This document shows positions 34,657-44,200 of a stretch of DNA of 64,000 nucleotides, piece by piece. How positions within the stretch are numbered: position 1 is the first letter of the stretch; each line of letters opens with the position of its first letter. The notes below the pieces were generated by a model. That model saw nothing but the letters and a program-made list of their open reading frames with translations. It made no database searches and had not been told where the DNA came from. The stretch is from Nevskia sp. (GTDB lineage: Bacteria; Pseudomonadota; Gammaproteobacteria; Nevskiales; Nevskiaceae), in assembly GCF_021732705.1 (NCBI RefSeq), contig NZ_JAKFUM010000006.1, positions 286,198 through 350,197 of the forward strand, given 5' to 3'. The translations under genes were made by a program, and so were the position numbers.

Positions 34657-36207
34657 ATGTCGAAAAGCCTGCTCAAGTCCAGCGGCGTCGTCAGCCTGCT
34701 GACCCTGCTGTCGCGCCTGCTCGGTTTCGTTCGCGAAATCATGCTTGCCACCGCTTTCGGCGCTGGCGCAGCGATGGACGCCTTCCTCGTGGCATTGATG
34801 ATCCCGAACTTCGGCCGCCGGATGTTCGCCGAAGGCGCGTTCGCGCAGGCCTTCGTGCCGGTGTTCACCGAGGTCAAGACCACCGGCAGCCACGACGAGG
34901 CGCGCGACATGGTCGCCGTCGTCATGGGCACGCTCGGCGGCGTGCTGAGCGTGGTCACGGTGATCGGCTGCCTCGGCGCACCGGTGCTGGTCTGGCTGTT
35001 CGCGTCGGGATTCACGGCCGATCCGGCACAGGACGCGCTCGGCACCGAGTTGCTGCGCTGGACCTTTCCGTACCTGATGTTCATCTCGCTGACCTCGATG
35101 GCCGGCGGCGTGCTGAACGCCTACGGCAAGTTCGCGGTGCCGGCCTTCACGCCGGTGATCCTGAACCTGTGCCTGATCGCCACCGCCTTCATCGACGCCA
35201 ATTCGGTGCAGGTGCTGGCCTACGCGGTCTTCGTCGCCGGCATCCTCCAGTTCGCGTTCCAGTTGCCGCTGATGGCGAAGCTGCGGCTGCTGCCGAGACC
35301 GCGCTGGGCCTGGGGCGATGGCCGGGTCAAGCGCATTCTCGGCTTGATGATCCCGGTGATGATCGGCTCGTCGGTGGCCCAGATTTCGCTGCTGCTGAAC
35401 ACCAACCTGTCGACCCACATCGGTCACGGGTCGGTCAGCTGGCTCTATTACGCAAACCGATTGATGGAGTTCCCGCTCGGCATCTTCTCGATTGCGGTCG
35501 GCACCGCGATCCTGCCGGCACTGTCGGCCCAGCACGCGAAGAAGACGCCCGAAGCGTTCTCGTCGACGCTCGACTGGAGCCTGCGCGTGATCCTGCTGAT
35601 CGGTCTGCCGGCCGCCGTCGGCATGATCCTGCTGGCCGGACCGCTGGTGTCGACCGTCTACGGCCACGGCGCCTTCGGTGCCGACGATGTCCGCATGACG
35701 ACCTACGCGCTGTGGGCCTACGGCGCCGGCTTCATGGGCTTCTCGATGGTCAAGGTGCTGGTGCCCGGCTTCTACGCGCGGCAGGAGACGAAGATTCCGG
35801 TGCGGTACGCGATCACCAGTCTCGTCATCGGCATGGCGCTGAGCCTGTCGCTGTTCGCGGCGTCGAAGCTCTACGCGTTCGAGGCCGCGCATGTGGGGCT
35901 GGCGCTGTCGACCTCGCTGACGGCCTGCATCAACGGTGGCTTGCTGTTCTGGCGCCTGCGGCGCGATGGCATCTACCGCGCCGCACCCGGCTGGGGTGGC
36001 TTCTGGTTGCGGCTGATCGTCGCCAACCTGCTGATGGGGGCAGCGGTGCTGTGGCTGGCCGGCGATCTGGCCAGCTGGACCGCGGCCGGCGAATGGGTGC
36101 GCGGCGGCCGCATGCTGATGCTGCTGGCGGCCGCAATCACCGTCTATTTCGCCGTGCTGGCGGCCAGCGGTCTGCGGCTGCGGCACTTCCGCGCCGCGCC
36201 GCGCTGA
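34657..36207 (+). CDS. murJ: Lipid II flippase MurJ
   Basis: This 516-residue polytopic protein (about 14 helices) moves lipid II across the inner membrane for peptidoglycan synthesis. The first segment, LLTLLSRLLGFVREIMLATAFGAGAAMDAF, is the MviN/MurJ signature with the conserved arginines. NFGRRMFAEGAFAQAFVPVF and the central YYANRLMEFPLGIFSIAVGTAILP follow. It starts a rightward group with ribF, ileS and lspA and is divergent from rpsT. Confidence 0.97.
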   Translation: MSKSLLKSSGVVSLLTLLSRLLGFVREIMLATAFGAGAAMDAFLVALMIPNFGRRMFAEGAFAQAFVPVFTEVKTTGSHDEARDMVAVVMGTLGGVLSVVTVIGCLGAPVLVWLFASGFTADPAQDALGTELLRWTFPYLMFISLTSMAGGVLNAYGKFAVPAFTPVILNLCLIATAFIDANSVQVLAYAVFVAGILQFAFQLPLMAKLRLLPRPRWAWGDGRVKRILGLMIPVMIGSSVAQISLLLNTNLSTHIGHGSVSWLYYANRLMEFPLGIFSIAVGTAILPALSAQHAKKTPEAFSSTLDWSLRVILLIGLPAAVGMILLAGPLVSTVYGHGAFGADDVRMTTYALWAYGAGFMGFSMVKVLVPGFYARQETKIPVRYAITSLVIGMALSLSLFAASKLYAFEAAHVGLALSTSLTACINGGLLFWRLRRDGIYRAAPGWGGFWLRLIVANLLMGAAVLWLAGDLASWTAAGEWVRGGRMLMLLAAAITVYFAVLAASGLRLRHFRAAPR

Positions 36208-36259
36208 TGGGCGAGCGGCCAACCCGCTCGGGCGCACGATCACGTCACGACGCGGCCTT

Positions 36260-36265
36260 TATAAT
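36260..36265 (+). promoter_or_regulatory. Candidate -10 box before ribF
   Basis: A perfect TATAAT lies 27 nt before the ribF ATG, in the 85-nt gap after murJ. The matching -35 region is poor, so an internal promoter for ribF-ileS-lspA is only likely. Confidence 0.5.
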
Positions 36266-36292
36266 CAGCGTTTTCCGAGTTCCCGACCTGCC

Positions 36293-37237
36293 ATGGAGCT
36301 GATCCGCGGATTGCACAACTTCGCGCCGCGACATCGCGGCAGCGTCGTGTCGATCGGCAATTTCGACGGCCTGCATCGCGGCCATCAGGCGCTGATCGCC
36401 CGACTGCGGGAGCTGTCGGCCGTGCATGGCCTGCCGATCACCGTCGTCACCTTCGAGCCGATGCCGCGCGAGTACTTCCTCGGCGCGCAGGCACCGGCGC
36501 GCATCGCCGATCTGCGGGGCAAGATCCACGACCTTGCGCGCTACGGCGTCCACCGTGTCGTCGTGCTGCCGTTCGGGCCGCGGCTGGCGGCGATGTCGGC
36601 CGAAGCCTTCGTCGAGGCGGTGCTTGTCGACGGTCTCGCGGCGCGCGCCGTGGTCGTCGGAGACGATTTCCGTTACGGCCAGAAGCGGGCAGGCGATCTC
36701 GCGCTGCTGCAGCAGATCGGGGCTCGTGCCGGCTTCAGCGCCGAAGGCATGGGCACGGTTGAAGTGGCGGGCGAGCGCTCCAGCTCCACGGCGCTGCGTG
36801 CGGCGCTATCGGAGCCGGATCTTGCGCACGTCGAACGCCTGCTCGATCGCCGCTACTGCATCGTCGGCCGCGTGCGTCATGGCCTGAAGCTCGGCCGCGA
36901 ACTTGGCATGCCGACGGCCAACGTCCACCTGCAGCGCCCGCCGGCGCTCGCGCATGGCGTGTACGCGGTGCGCGCGAGCTGGCCGGGCTGTCCGCAAGGG
37001 GCGGCCGGTGTCGCCAGCCTCGGCGTGCGGCCGACGCTCGGCATGACCACTTGCCTGCTCGAAACCCACGTCTTCGACCTCAAGCCCGACCTGTACGGGC
37101 AGGAAGTCGTCATCGAGTTCCACAAGTTCCTGCGGCCGCAGCTCAAGTTCGACGGGCTCGACGCACTCGCCGCGCAGATGCAGGCCGATGGCCTCGACGC
37201 GCGCAACCATTTCAAGCGTGAGCTGATCCCCTCGTGA
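36293..37237 (+). CDS. ribF: Bifunctional riboflavin kinase / FAD synthetase
   Basis: This 314-residue enzyme makes FMN and then FAD. The N-terminal adenylyltransferase domain has SIGNFDGLHRGHQALIARL and VVGDDFRYGQKRAGD. The C-terminal kinase domain (from about residue 185) has GRVRHGLKLGRELGMPTANV and ETHVFDLKPDLYGQEV. Its stop overlaps the GTG start of ileS by 4 nt (GTGA). Confidence 0.97.
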   Translation: MELIRGLHNFAPRHRGSVVSIGNFDGLHRGHQALIARLRELSAVHGLPITVVTFEPMPREYFLGAQAPARIADLRGKIHDLARYGVHRVVVLPFGPRLAAMSAEAFVEAVLVDGLAARAVVVGDDFRYGQKRAGDLALLQQIGARAGFSAEGMGTVEVAGERSSSTALRAALSEPDLAHVERLLDRRYCIVGRVRHGLKLGRELGMPTANVHLQRPPALAHGVYAVRASWPGCPQGAAGVASLGVRPTLGMTTCLLETHVFDLKPDLYGQEVVIEFHKFLRPQLKFDGLDALAAQMQADGLDARNHFKRELIPS

Positions 37238-40131
37238 ACGATTCCGTGAAAGACGCCGCGCCAGCGGGCCCCGATTACAAGCAGACGCTGAACCTGCCGC
37301 AGACCGAATTTCCGATGCAGGCCGGTCTCGCCGTGCGCGAGCCGAAGATGCTGGAGGGCTGGGAAGCCGAAGGCCTGTACGCGCAGATCGACCGCGCCAC
37401 CGCCAGCCGCCCGGATTACTGGTTCATCGATGGTCCGCCGTACGCCAACGGTGACATCCACATCGGCCACGCGGTGAACAAGGTGCTGAAGGACATGATC
37501 GTCAAGGCCGCGCGCCTCGACGGGTTCCATGCGCCGTTCACGCCGGGCTGGGATTGCCACGGCCTGCCGATCGAACTGCAGGTCGAGAAGAAGTTCGGCA
37601 AGGTCGGCGAGAAGCTCAATGCCGCCGAATTCCGCGCCGAATGCCGCAAGTACGCGCAGGAGCAGATCGCGCGCCAGTGCGTCGATTTCAAGCGTCTGGG
37701 CGTGCTGGCGGACTGGGACAAGCCGTACCTGACGATGCAGCCGAAGTTCGAGGCCGAACAGCTGCGCGTGCTGTCGCGCATCGTCGACAACGGCCATGTC
37801 ACGCGCGGCTTCAAGCCGGTGCACTGGTGCCTGGACTGCGGCTCGTCGCTGGCGGAAGCCGAGGTCGAGTATCAGGACAAGCAGAGCTTCGCGATCGATG
37901 TCGGCTTCACCGCGCATGAACCGGCCAAGGTCGCGGCCCTGTTCGGGGCCAGCGGCGGAGTTGGTGGTGACAGGCCGATCAAGTTCCTGATCTGGACCAC
38001 CACCCCGTGGACCATTCCGGCGAACAAGGCGACGTCGGTCAATGCCGACCTCGATTACGTGCTGGTCGAAATGGGCTCGTTCGGCCGCGTGATCGTTGCC
38101 GAAGGCCTGCTCGAAGCCTGCGCGAAACGTTACGGCATCGAGGCACCGGTCGTGCTGGGCAAGACCCGGGGTGCTTCGCTCGATCGGCTGACCTACTCGC
38201 ATCCGTTCGATGCGATCAGCGGCGTGGATTCCGGCGCCAAGCTGATCCTGCTGGGCGATCACGTGTCGCTCGATGCCGGTACCGGCCTCGTGCATACCGC
38301 GCCGGCGCATGGCGTCGACGACTACAACGTCAGCAAGGCGTACGGCATCGCGGTCGAAAGTCCGCTGCTCGGCACGGGCGTCTATGCCGCGGGCACGCCG
38401 GTGGTCGGCGGCCTGTACGTCCGCAAGGTCGACGAGGCCGTGATCGGCGCGCTGCGCGACGTCGGTGCGCTGATCCACGACACCCGGTTCCAGCACAGCT
38501 ATCCGCACTGCTGGCGCCACAAGACGCCGCTGATCTTCCGCGCCACCGCACAGTGGTTCGTGTCGATGGATGGCAATGGCCTGCGCGAGCAGGCGCTGGC
38601 CGCGATCGGCAAGACCGAGTGGATTCCGGGCTGGGGCGAGGATCGCATTCGCGGCATGGTTGGCGAGCGGCCGGACTGGTGCATCTCGCGTCAGCGCACC
38701 TGGGGCGTGCCGATGGCGGTGCTGGTCAACAAGCACACACTGACCCTGCATCCGCAGACCGCGGCATTGCTCAAGCGCGTGGCCGATGCTGTCGAAGCCA
38801 ATGGCCTCGAAGCCTGGTTCGGCTCGACCGTGGCCGACTGGCTGCCGACGACCGAGGTCGACGATTACGAAAAGTGCCCGGACACGCTCGATGTCTGGTT
38901 CGATTCGGGTTCGGTGCACCAGTGCTCGTTCGTCTCGGTGCATCCCGACAAGCTCGATGCCGATGGCCTCGCGCCGCAGGCGGACATGTATCTCGAAGGC
39001 TCGGATCAGCATCGCGGCTGGTTCCAGTCGTCGTTGCTGACGTCCGTCGCTATGCGCGGCCGCGCGCCGTACAAGGCGGTGCTGACGCACGGCTTCACGG
39101 TCGACGAGAAGGGCAACAAGATGTCGAAGTCGCTGGGCAATGTCGTCGCCCCGCAGACGGTGACCAAGACGCTTGGTGCCGACGTGCTGCGTCTCTGGGT
39201 TGCGGCCAGCGACTACTCCGGCGAGATCGCGATCAGCGACAACCTGCTGAAGCGCATCGCCGATGCCTACCGCCGCATCCGCAACACCGTGCGCTACCTG
39301 CTGTCGAACCTGCATGGCTTCGATCCGGCGCTGCACGCGGTGACGCCGGATGCGCTGCTGTCGATGGATCGCTGGGCGCTGTCGGAACTCGCGCGCGTGC
39401 AGGACGGCATCAAGGCCGCGTACGGGGCGAAGCAGTTCCATCAGGTCTACCAGCAGCTGCACAACTACTGCGCGGTCGATCTCGGCAGCCTGTACCTCGA
39501 CGTGCTGAAGGACCGGCTCTACACCCTGCCGGAAGCGAGCCACGCCCGCCGTTCGGCGCAGACCGTGCTGCTGCACATCGCCGAAGCGATGGTGCGCTGG
39601 ATCGCGCCGATCCTGTCGTTCACGGCGGACGAAATCTGGAAGCTGCTGCCGGGCGATCGCAGCCAGACCGTGTTCATCCAGACCTGGTATCCGGTGCCGG
39701 TCGCCGCGTCGAACCCGATCGCGCCGACCGACTGGACCGTGCTGCTCGCGACCCGCGAGGCGGTCAAGAAGGAACTGGAAACGCTGCGTGCAGCCGGCAC
39801 GATCGGCTCCGCACTCGATGCCGACGTGGCGATCTACGCCGACGGCGCCACGCACGATGCGCTGGCCAAGGTCGGCGACGAACTGCGCTTCTGGCTCCTG
39901 ACATCGGGCGCATCAACGCAGCCGCTGTTACGGAAGCCGGCCGCGGCCAGTGAAGCCAGGCTCGACGACAGCCAGACCGTCTGGATCGCGGCAAGCGCAA
40001 CCGCGGCGGAGAAGTGCGGCCGCTGCTGGCATCGCCGCGCCGATGTCGGCACGCACGCCACGCATCCGGCGCTGTGCGGCCGCTGCATCGACAACATCGA
40101 TGGATCCGGCGAGGCGCGTCAACATGTCTGA
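37234..40131 (+). CDS. ileS: Isoleucyl-tRNA synthetase
   Basis: This 965-residue class I synthetase starts at GTG inside the ribF stop. HIGH is at residues 76-79 (GDIHIGHAVNKVL) and KMSKS at 629-633. The editing domain lies between them (WTTTPWTIPANKA, HTAPAHGVDDY). The C-terminal zinc site has CGRCWHRRA and LCGRCIDNI. Its last 8 nt overlap the lspA start, so ribF, ileS and lspA are probably translated in a coupled manner. Confidence 0.98.
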   Translation: MNDSVKDAAPAGPDYKQTLNLPQTEFPMQAGLAVREPKMLEGWEAEGLYAQIDRATASRPDYWFIDGPPYANGDIHIGHAVNKVLKDMIVKAARLDGFHAPFTPGWDCHGLPIELQVEKKFGKVGEKLNAAEFRAECRKYAQEQIARQCVDFKRLGVLADWDKPYLTMQPKFEAEQLRVLSRIVDNGHVTRGFKPVHWCLDCGSSLAEAEVEYQDKQSFAIDVGFTAHEPAKVAALFGASGGVGGDRPIKFLIWTTTPWTIPANKATSVNADLDYVLVEMGSFGRVIVAEGLLEACAKRYGIEAPVVLGKTRGASLDRLTYSHPFDAISGVDSGAKLILLGDHVSLDAGTGLVHTAPAHGVDDYNVSKAYGIAVESPLLGTGVYAAGTPVVGGLYVRKVDEAVIGALRDVGALIHDTRFQHSYPHCWRHKTPLIFRATAQWFVSMDGNGLREQALAAIGKTEWIPGWGEDRIRGMVGERPDWCISRQRTWGVPMAVLVNKHTLTLHPQTAALLKRVADAVEANGLEAWFGSTVADWLPTTEVDDYEKCPDTLDVWFDSGSVHQCSFVSVHPDKLDADGLAPQADMYLEGSDQHRGWFQSSLLTSVAMRGRAPYKAVLTHGFTVDEKGNKMSKSLGNVVAPQTVTKTLGADVLRLWVAASDYSGEIAISDNLLKRIADAYRRIRNTVRYLLSNLHGFDPALHAVTPDALLSMDRWALSELARVQDGIKAAYGAKQFHQVYQQLHNYCAVDLGSLYLDVLKDRLYTLPEASHARRSAQTVLLHIAEAMVRWIAPILSFTADEIWKLLPGDRSQTVFIQTWYPVPVAASNPIAPTDWTVLLATREAVKKELETLRAAGTIGSALDADVAIYADGATHDALAKVGDELRFWLLTSGASTQPLLRKPAAASEARLDDSQTVWIAASATAAEKCGRCWHRRADVGTHATHPALCGRCIDNIDGSGEARQHV

Positions 40132-40651
40132 TTCGGGCGCCAGCGTTGCGGGCACGGCCAAGGGTTTCGACAACATCCGGCTGCTGTGGATCGCGGCGTT
40201 CGTCATCGTGGTCGACCAGATCACGAAGTATTTCGTCGCGACCCGGCTGGCGCTGTTCGACTCGATCCCGGTGATCGATCACTTCAACCTGGTCCGCCTG
40301 CACAACACGGGTGCGGCATTCTCGATGTTCAACACGGCGCACCCGGCGCTGTTCATCGTGCTCAGCGTCGGTGTCAGCGCCGGCATCATGATCTGGCTGC
40401 GCAGCAACCGCTACGGACAATTGCTGACCGCGCTCGCGTTCGTCTTCGTGCTGGGTGGTGCGCTCGGCAACGCGATCGACCGTGCGACGCGCGGCTACGT
40501 CGTCGACTTCGTGCAGTTCTTCGTCGGCGACTGGAGTTTCGCGGCGTTCAATGTCGCCGACATGGCGATCTCGCTCGGCGCTGGCCTGATGATTCTCGAC
40601 CTGCTGCTGCAGACATTTCGGCCTGGCGCTGCCGACGCCAACAAAGCCTGA
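40124..40651 (+). CDS. lspA: Lipoprotein signal peptidase (signal peptidase II)
   Basis: This 175-residue inner-membrane aspartyl peptidase removes signal peptides from prolipoproteins. Four helices are evident. Catalytic aspartates are Asp119 in GGALGNAIDRATRGYVVDF and Asp146 in FNVADMAIS; the conserved HNTGAAFSMF is present. It ends 19 nt before the converging pilin gene. In Pseudomonas fkpB and ispH follow lspA here; both are absent. Confidence 0.97.
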   Translation: MSDSGASVAGTAKGFDNIRLLWIAAFVIVVDQITKYFVATRLALFDSIPVIDHFNLVRLHNTGAAFSMFNTAHPALFIVLSVGVSAGIMIWLRSNRYGQLLTALAFVFVLGGALGNAIDRATRGYVVDFVQFFVGDWSFAAFNVADMAISLGAGLMILDLLLQTFRPGAADANKA

Positions 40652-40670
40652 TCGGCGAGGGCGCGCGCGA

Positions 40671-41225
40671 TCAGCGCGACCAGCACTCCTTGAACATCTG
40701 ATCGGACGTTGCCGGCGCCGTCGCCCCGCGCTGGCCGGTGGAGTACAGGCACAGGGTGCCGCAGACGAAATCCCCCGCCATCTGGGCGCCCTGCGGTTCG
40801 GCGATCAGCACCCATGAAAAACGGGTCGAGGCCGTCGATGCGGTATTGGTCGTGCAGCGCGAGAACTCGCCGGTGCCGACCGCCGCGAGACTGATGCGGT
40901 AGGTGCTGCTGCTGGTGGCCCCGGAGCGCACTTCGCCGGACGAGTCGATGTACATCGAATCCGACGGATAGCCCGGCAGCCCGAGCCGCGACGCGTAGGT
41001 CTTGCGATCGCCGAACCAGGCTTCCTGCTGCTGCGCGATCTGGCTCAGCACGGTCTTGGCGACCGTTCGGTTGGTCCGGACCGAGTAGGTCCGATACGAC
41101 GGCAACGCCACCGTCGCCAGGATCGCGACGACGACCACGGCGACCATCAGTTCGATCAGTGAGAAGCCGCTGGGTCGCGACATGCTGGATCCGGGCAGGG
41201 GCAACGAATTGTTGTTATGTCTCAT
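40671..41225 (-). CDS. pilE: PilE-like type IV pilin, last gene of operon B
   Basis: This 184-residue pilin-like protein has the prepilin cleavage site SG^FSLIELMVAVVVVAILA (Glu at +5) followed by SYRTYSVRTNR and a pilin globular domain with four cysteines near the C-terminus. The ATG at 41225 overlaps the pilY1 stop by 4 nt and gives a 20-residue leader; an ATG at 41183 would give the more usual 6-residue leader but has no ribosome-binding site. It is a minor pilin by context. In Pseudomonas the pilE gene occupies the same place, converging on the lspA side. Confidence 0.88.
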   Translation of the reverse strand: MRHNNNSLPLPGSSMSRPSGFSLIELMVAVVVVAILATVALPSYRTYSVRTNRTVAKTVLSQIAQQQEAWFGDRKTYASRLGLPGYPSDSMYIDSSGEVRSGATSSSTYRISLAAVGTGEFSRCTTNTASTASTRFSWVLIAEPQGAQMAGDFVCGTLCLYSTGQRGATAPATSDQMFKECWSR

Positions 41226-44200
41226 TGTGCCACTGCTTTTTCCTCGTCTTCGCGACGTTCGCGCCAGAATGTGCGGTAGATCAGCGGAACGGTCGTATTC
41301 AGCGTCTGGGCGTTGATGCCGATGAGCTGCGGCGTCAGTGCGGTGGCCTCGCCGGCCAGGCCCGGCGCCGCGGCGCGCGTGCTGCGGGCGGCGCCATCGC
41401 CATCGTCGATGAACTGCTGCACGTACGGACGGCCGTCGCGCAGATTCACGCCGTACAGGCGACTGCTGCCTTCGCTCGGTGCGCAGCTGGTGCCGCCGAC
41501 CGGTGGCGGCACGAAGCTGCTCAGCGTCACGGTGTTGCCGATCGTCACCGGCGCCGAGATCGCCTTCTCGCCCGCGTTCGGCAATTGCAGCCGCCAGCCG
41601 GCGGCAGCCGTCGTGCAGACACTGTTGATGGCCGTGCAGGTCGCGGTGACGTCGGTCAGGCTCGCTGGCCGGATCAGCCGGGCATCGGTTTCACTGACGA
41701 TCACGCCGTTGCTGCCGGTATCGGTCAGCGACTTGCCGCTGACGGTGTCGCGATCGCGGATCGTGTACAGCCAGTTCGTCGTCGCGATGTTGAACGGATC
41801 TTCGCGGTCGCCCGAGCCGATGACGATGGCATCGTAGGGGCCGCTGCTGTCGCGCTGCGGCACGTAATCCGGCGCGTGGAAGAAGCGGCGATCGTCGGCA
41901 TTGGTGGCATCGGCGGGCGTGCTGCCGTTCGGATGGCTGCGGCCGAGTACGGCGATCGGCGTGATCGTCCACGCAGCGCGATCGTTGGACGGGAAATCCG
42001 CACGCCAGACGCGGCCGCCGGTATCGCCGACGTACAGCCGATCGGTCAGGCCGTCGCCGTCGGTATCGAGCGCGGTGACATCGGACGCGATGCTGTCGCG
42101 CAGCATCGGATGGCCGAAACTGCGGGCCGTGCTGTCGTAGGCGGTGACGCTGCTGGTGGCGCTGCGGTTGGCCTTCCAGATCAGCTCGCCGGTGACGGCA
42201 TCGACGATGAACAGCGCATTGCCGCGCGTGTCGTCGACACCGACCTGGGCCGCCGCCGTCGCGTTGCGACTGCTGTTCAGGTCCTTGCCGAGCCGAGCCC
42301 CGGTGCCGCTGACACCGCCGTTGTAACCGCCGCCGAACAGCAGCACGGGCCGTGTGACCACGGTGGTCCCTGTCGTGGTGAAGCGCATGCGGCCGACCAT
42401 CGGCGTGCCGAAGCTCAGCGCCAGTTCCGCGAACTGCGCGGCGGAGCCGCTGACCAGCCCCGGCGTTGCCGCCGTGGCGCTGTACAAGCCATCGCTGCCG
42501 ATCCGCCACATCAGGCTCGGCGTGTCTGGATTGGTGATGTCGAGTCCGTAGTACTGGTTGCCGCCGCGGCGCAGGCCGAAGAACGCATAGGCGTGGTCGT
42601 TGGTGTTGCTGGCGTTGATCACGCCGTCTGCCGGGCCGCCTTCCGGCAGGCTGCTGCTCGTGCCGCGATCGATCACCAGCACCGACGGTGCGCCGTCGAC
42701 CCCGTACGGAAAACGTGCCGAGTAGGTGTCGTCACGCAAGGTCTTCAGGTTCGACATCGTTGCCCGCGGCATGAACGCCCAGGTTTCGGCACCGGATGGC
42801 GTGGCGCGGGCGCCGCTGCGCACGGCGTGCAGCAGGCCATCGGTCGATCCGAACAGCACGCGGATATCCGGATCGGCCGTCGTGAAGCCGGTGCGGGCAC
42901 CGTAATTCACGGCCACCGGCCGCGAATGCAGCACGGCGCCCAGCAGCCACGGCCGGCCGGTGACGCCGCTCAGGCCACTGCCGGTGCCCAGCGGTTGTGC
43001 CGTGGTGCCGACATTGAAGCCACGCGCGTGCAGCAGCAGCGCGCGGCGCTGCGTGTCGTCGGCGGTCGTGGTGCCGGTGATGCCGAGATCCGTCCGCAGC
43101 GCATCGCGCACGCTCTGGGTGTCGGCATCCAGCCCGGCCAGCGACGGCACGTTCGAAGCGTTGATCGCGTCGTAGTAGATCTTGCGGGCCGCATCGCTGT
43201 TGTTGCGGCCGGGATTGCCGCCGCCGCCGAAGCGATAGCCCGGGATGTTCTGGCCGGCGCCGCCAAGCTCGGTGTTGCGGCCGTCAACACCGGCGCTGCC
43301 GAGCTGATTGCTGCGTGTCCACACGGTCAGCGCCGACGTGGCGATGCGGCCGTCGGTGGCGATCGCGGTGGCGCCAGCCGCGTCGCGGTAGGCCAGCGCG
43401 CCGCCGGCGCTGCCGCGGTTCAGCAGCAGCTGCTTGACGTTGCCGCTCCACGTCGGCCTCTGGTTCGCCTTCGGCTGGAACTGCGCGAAGTACGACGGTT
43501 CCAGCAAGCCGGTGGTCGACAGCGGACTGTTGGCCACGCTCGCGGTGACCAGCGAGGCATCGACCACAAGGCTCGGCTTCACGAAATCGGCGATGGTCTG
43601 GCCTAAATTCAGCAGCCCGACCGAACTGGCATAGGTCAGGACGTTGGCGCCGGCATTGGCCAGCGCGTTGAGGCTCGACAGGTTCTCCTGCAGCACGAAA
43701 TACGAGTTCAGCTTGATCAGCCGGCCGCTGGTGTCGGTGAAGCCGGTGGTCGCCGCTTCCCGCACGAGATTCGGGAAGGTGATGCCGCCACCCTGCACGG
43801 CACCCGGAAAATACCGGGCGGTCTCGACATCGGAATCGCCTTCGCCGCTGGAGTTGGTCAGCTGGATGTTGACGACATTGACGATGTCGCAAGCCGCCTG
43901 GGGCTGGATGTATCGGCCACCGCTTTCGATCGAGGTATCGCGCGACAGCAGTCCGAGCACCGAATCCCAGGTTCGCAACGGCGCGTTGTAGACGGCATCG
44001 CCGCTCAAGTAATGCGCGATTTCCGTGTACAACTCCTTGCCCTGATACGGCGGCGTCAGGCTGCTCAGGTTGGCGGATGTCACCGAGGCCAGCGTCGTGC
44101 CGAGCACGTTGACCAGGTTCTGCGGATTGAGCAGGCCATTGAGCTGATTGGTGACGAGTTGCAGCACGCTGGCGATGGTCGTGGTGCCGACCAGTTCGGT

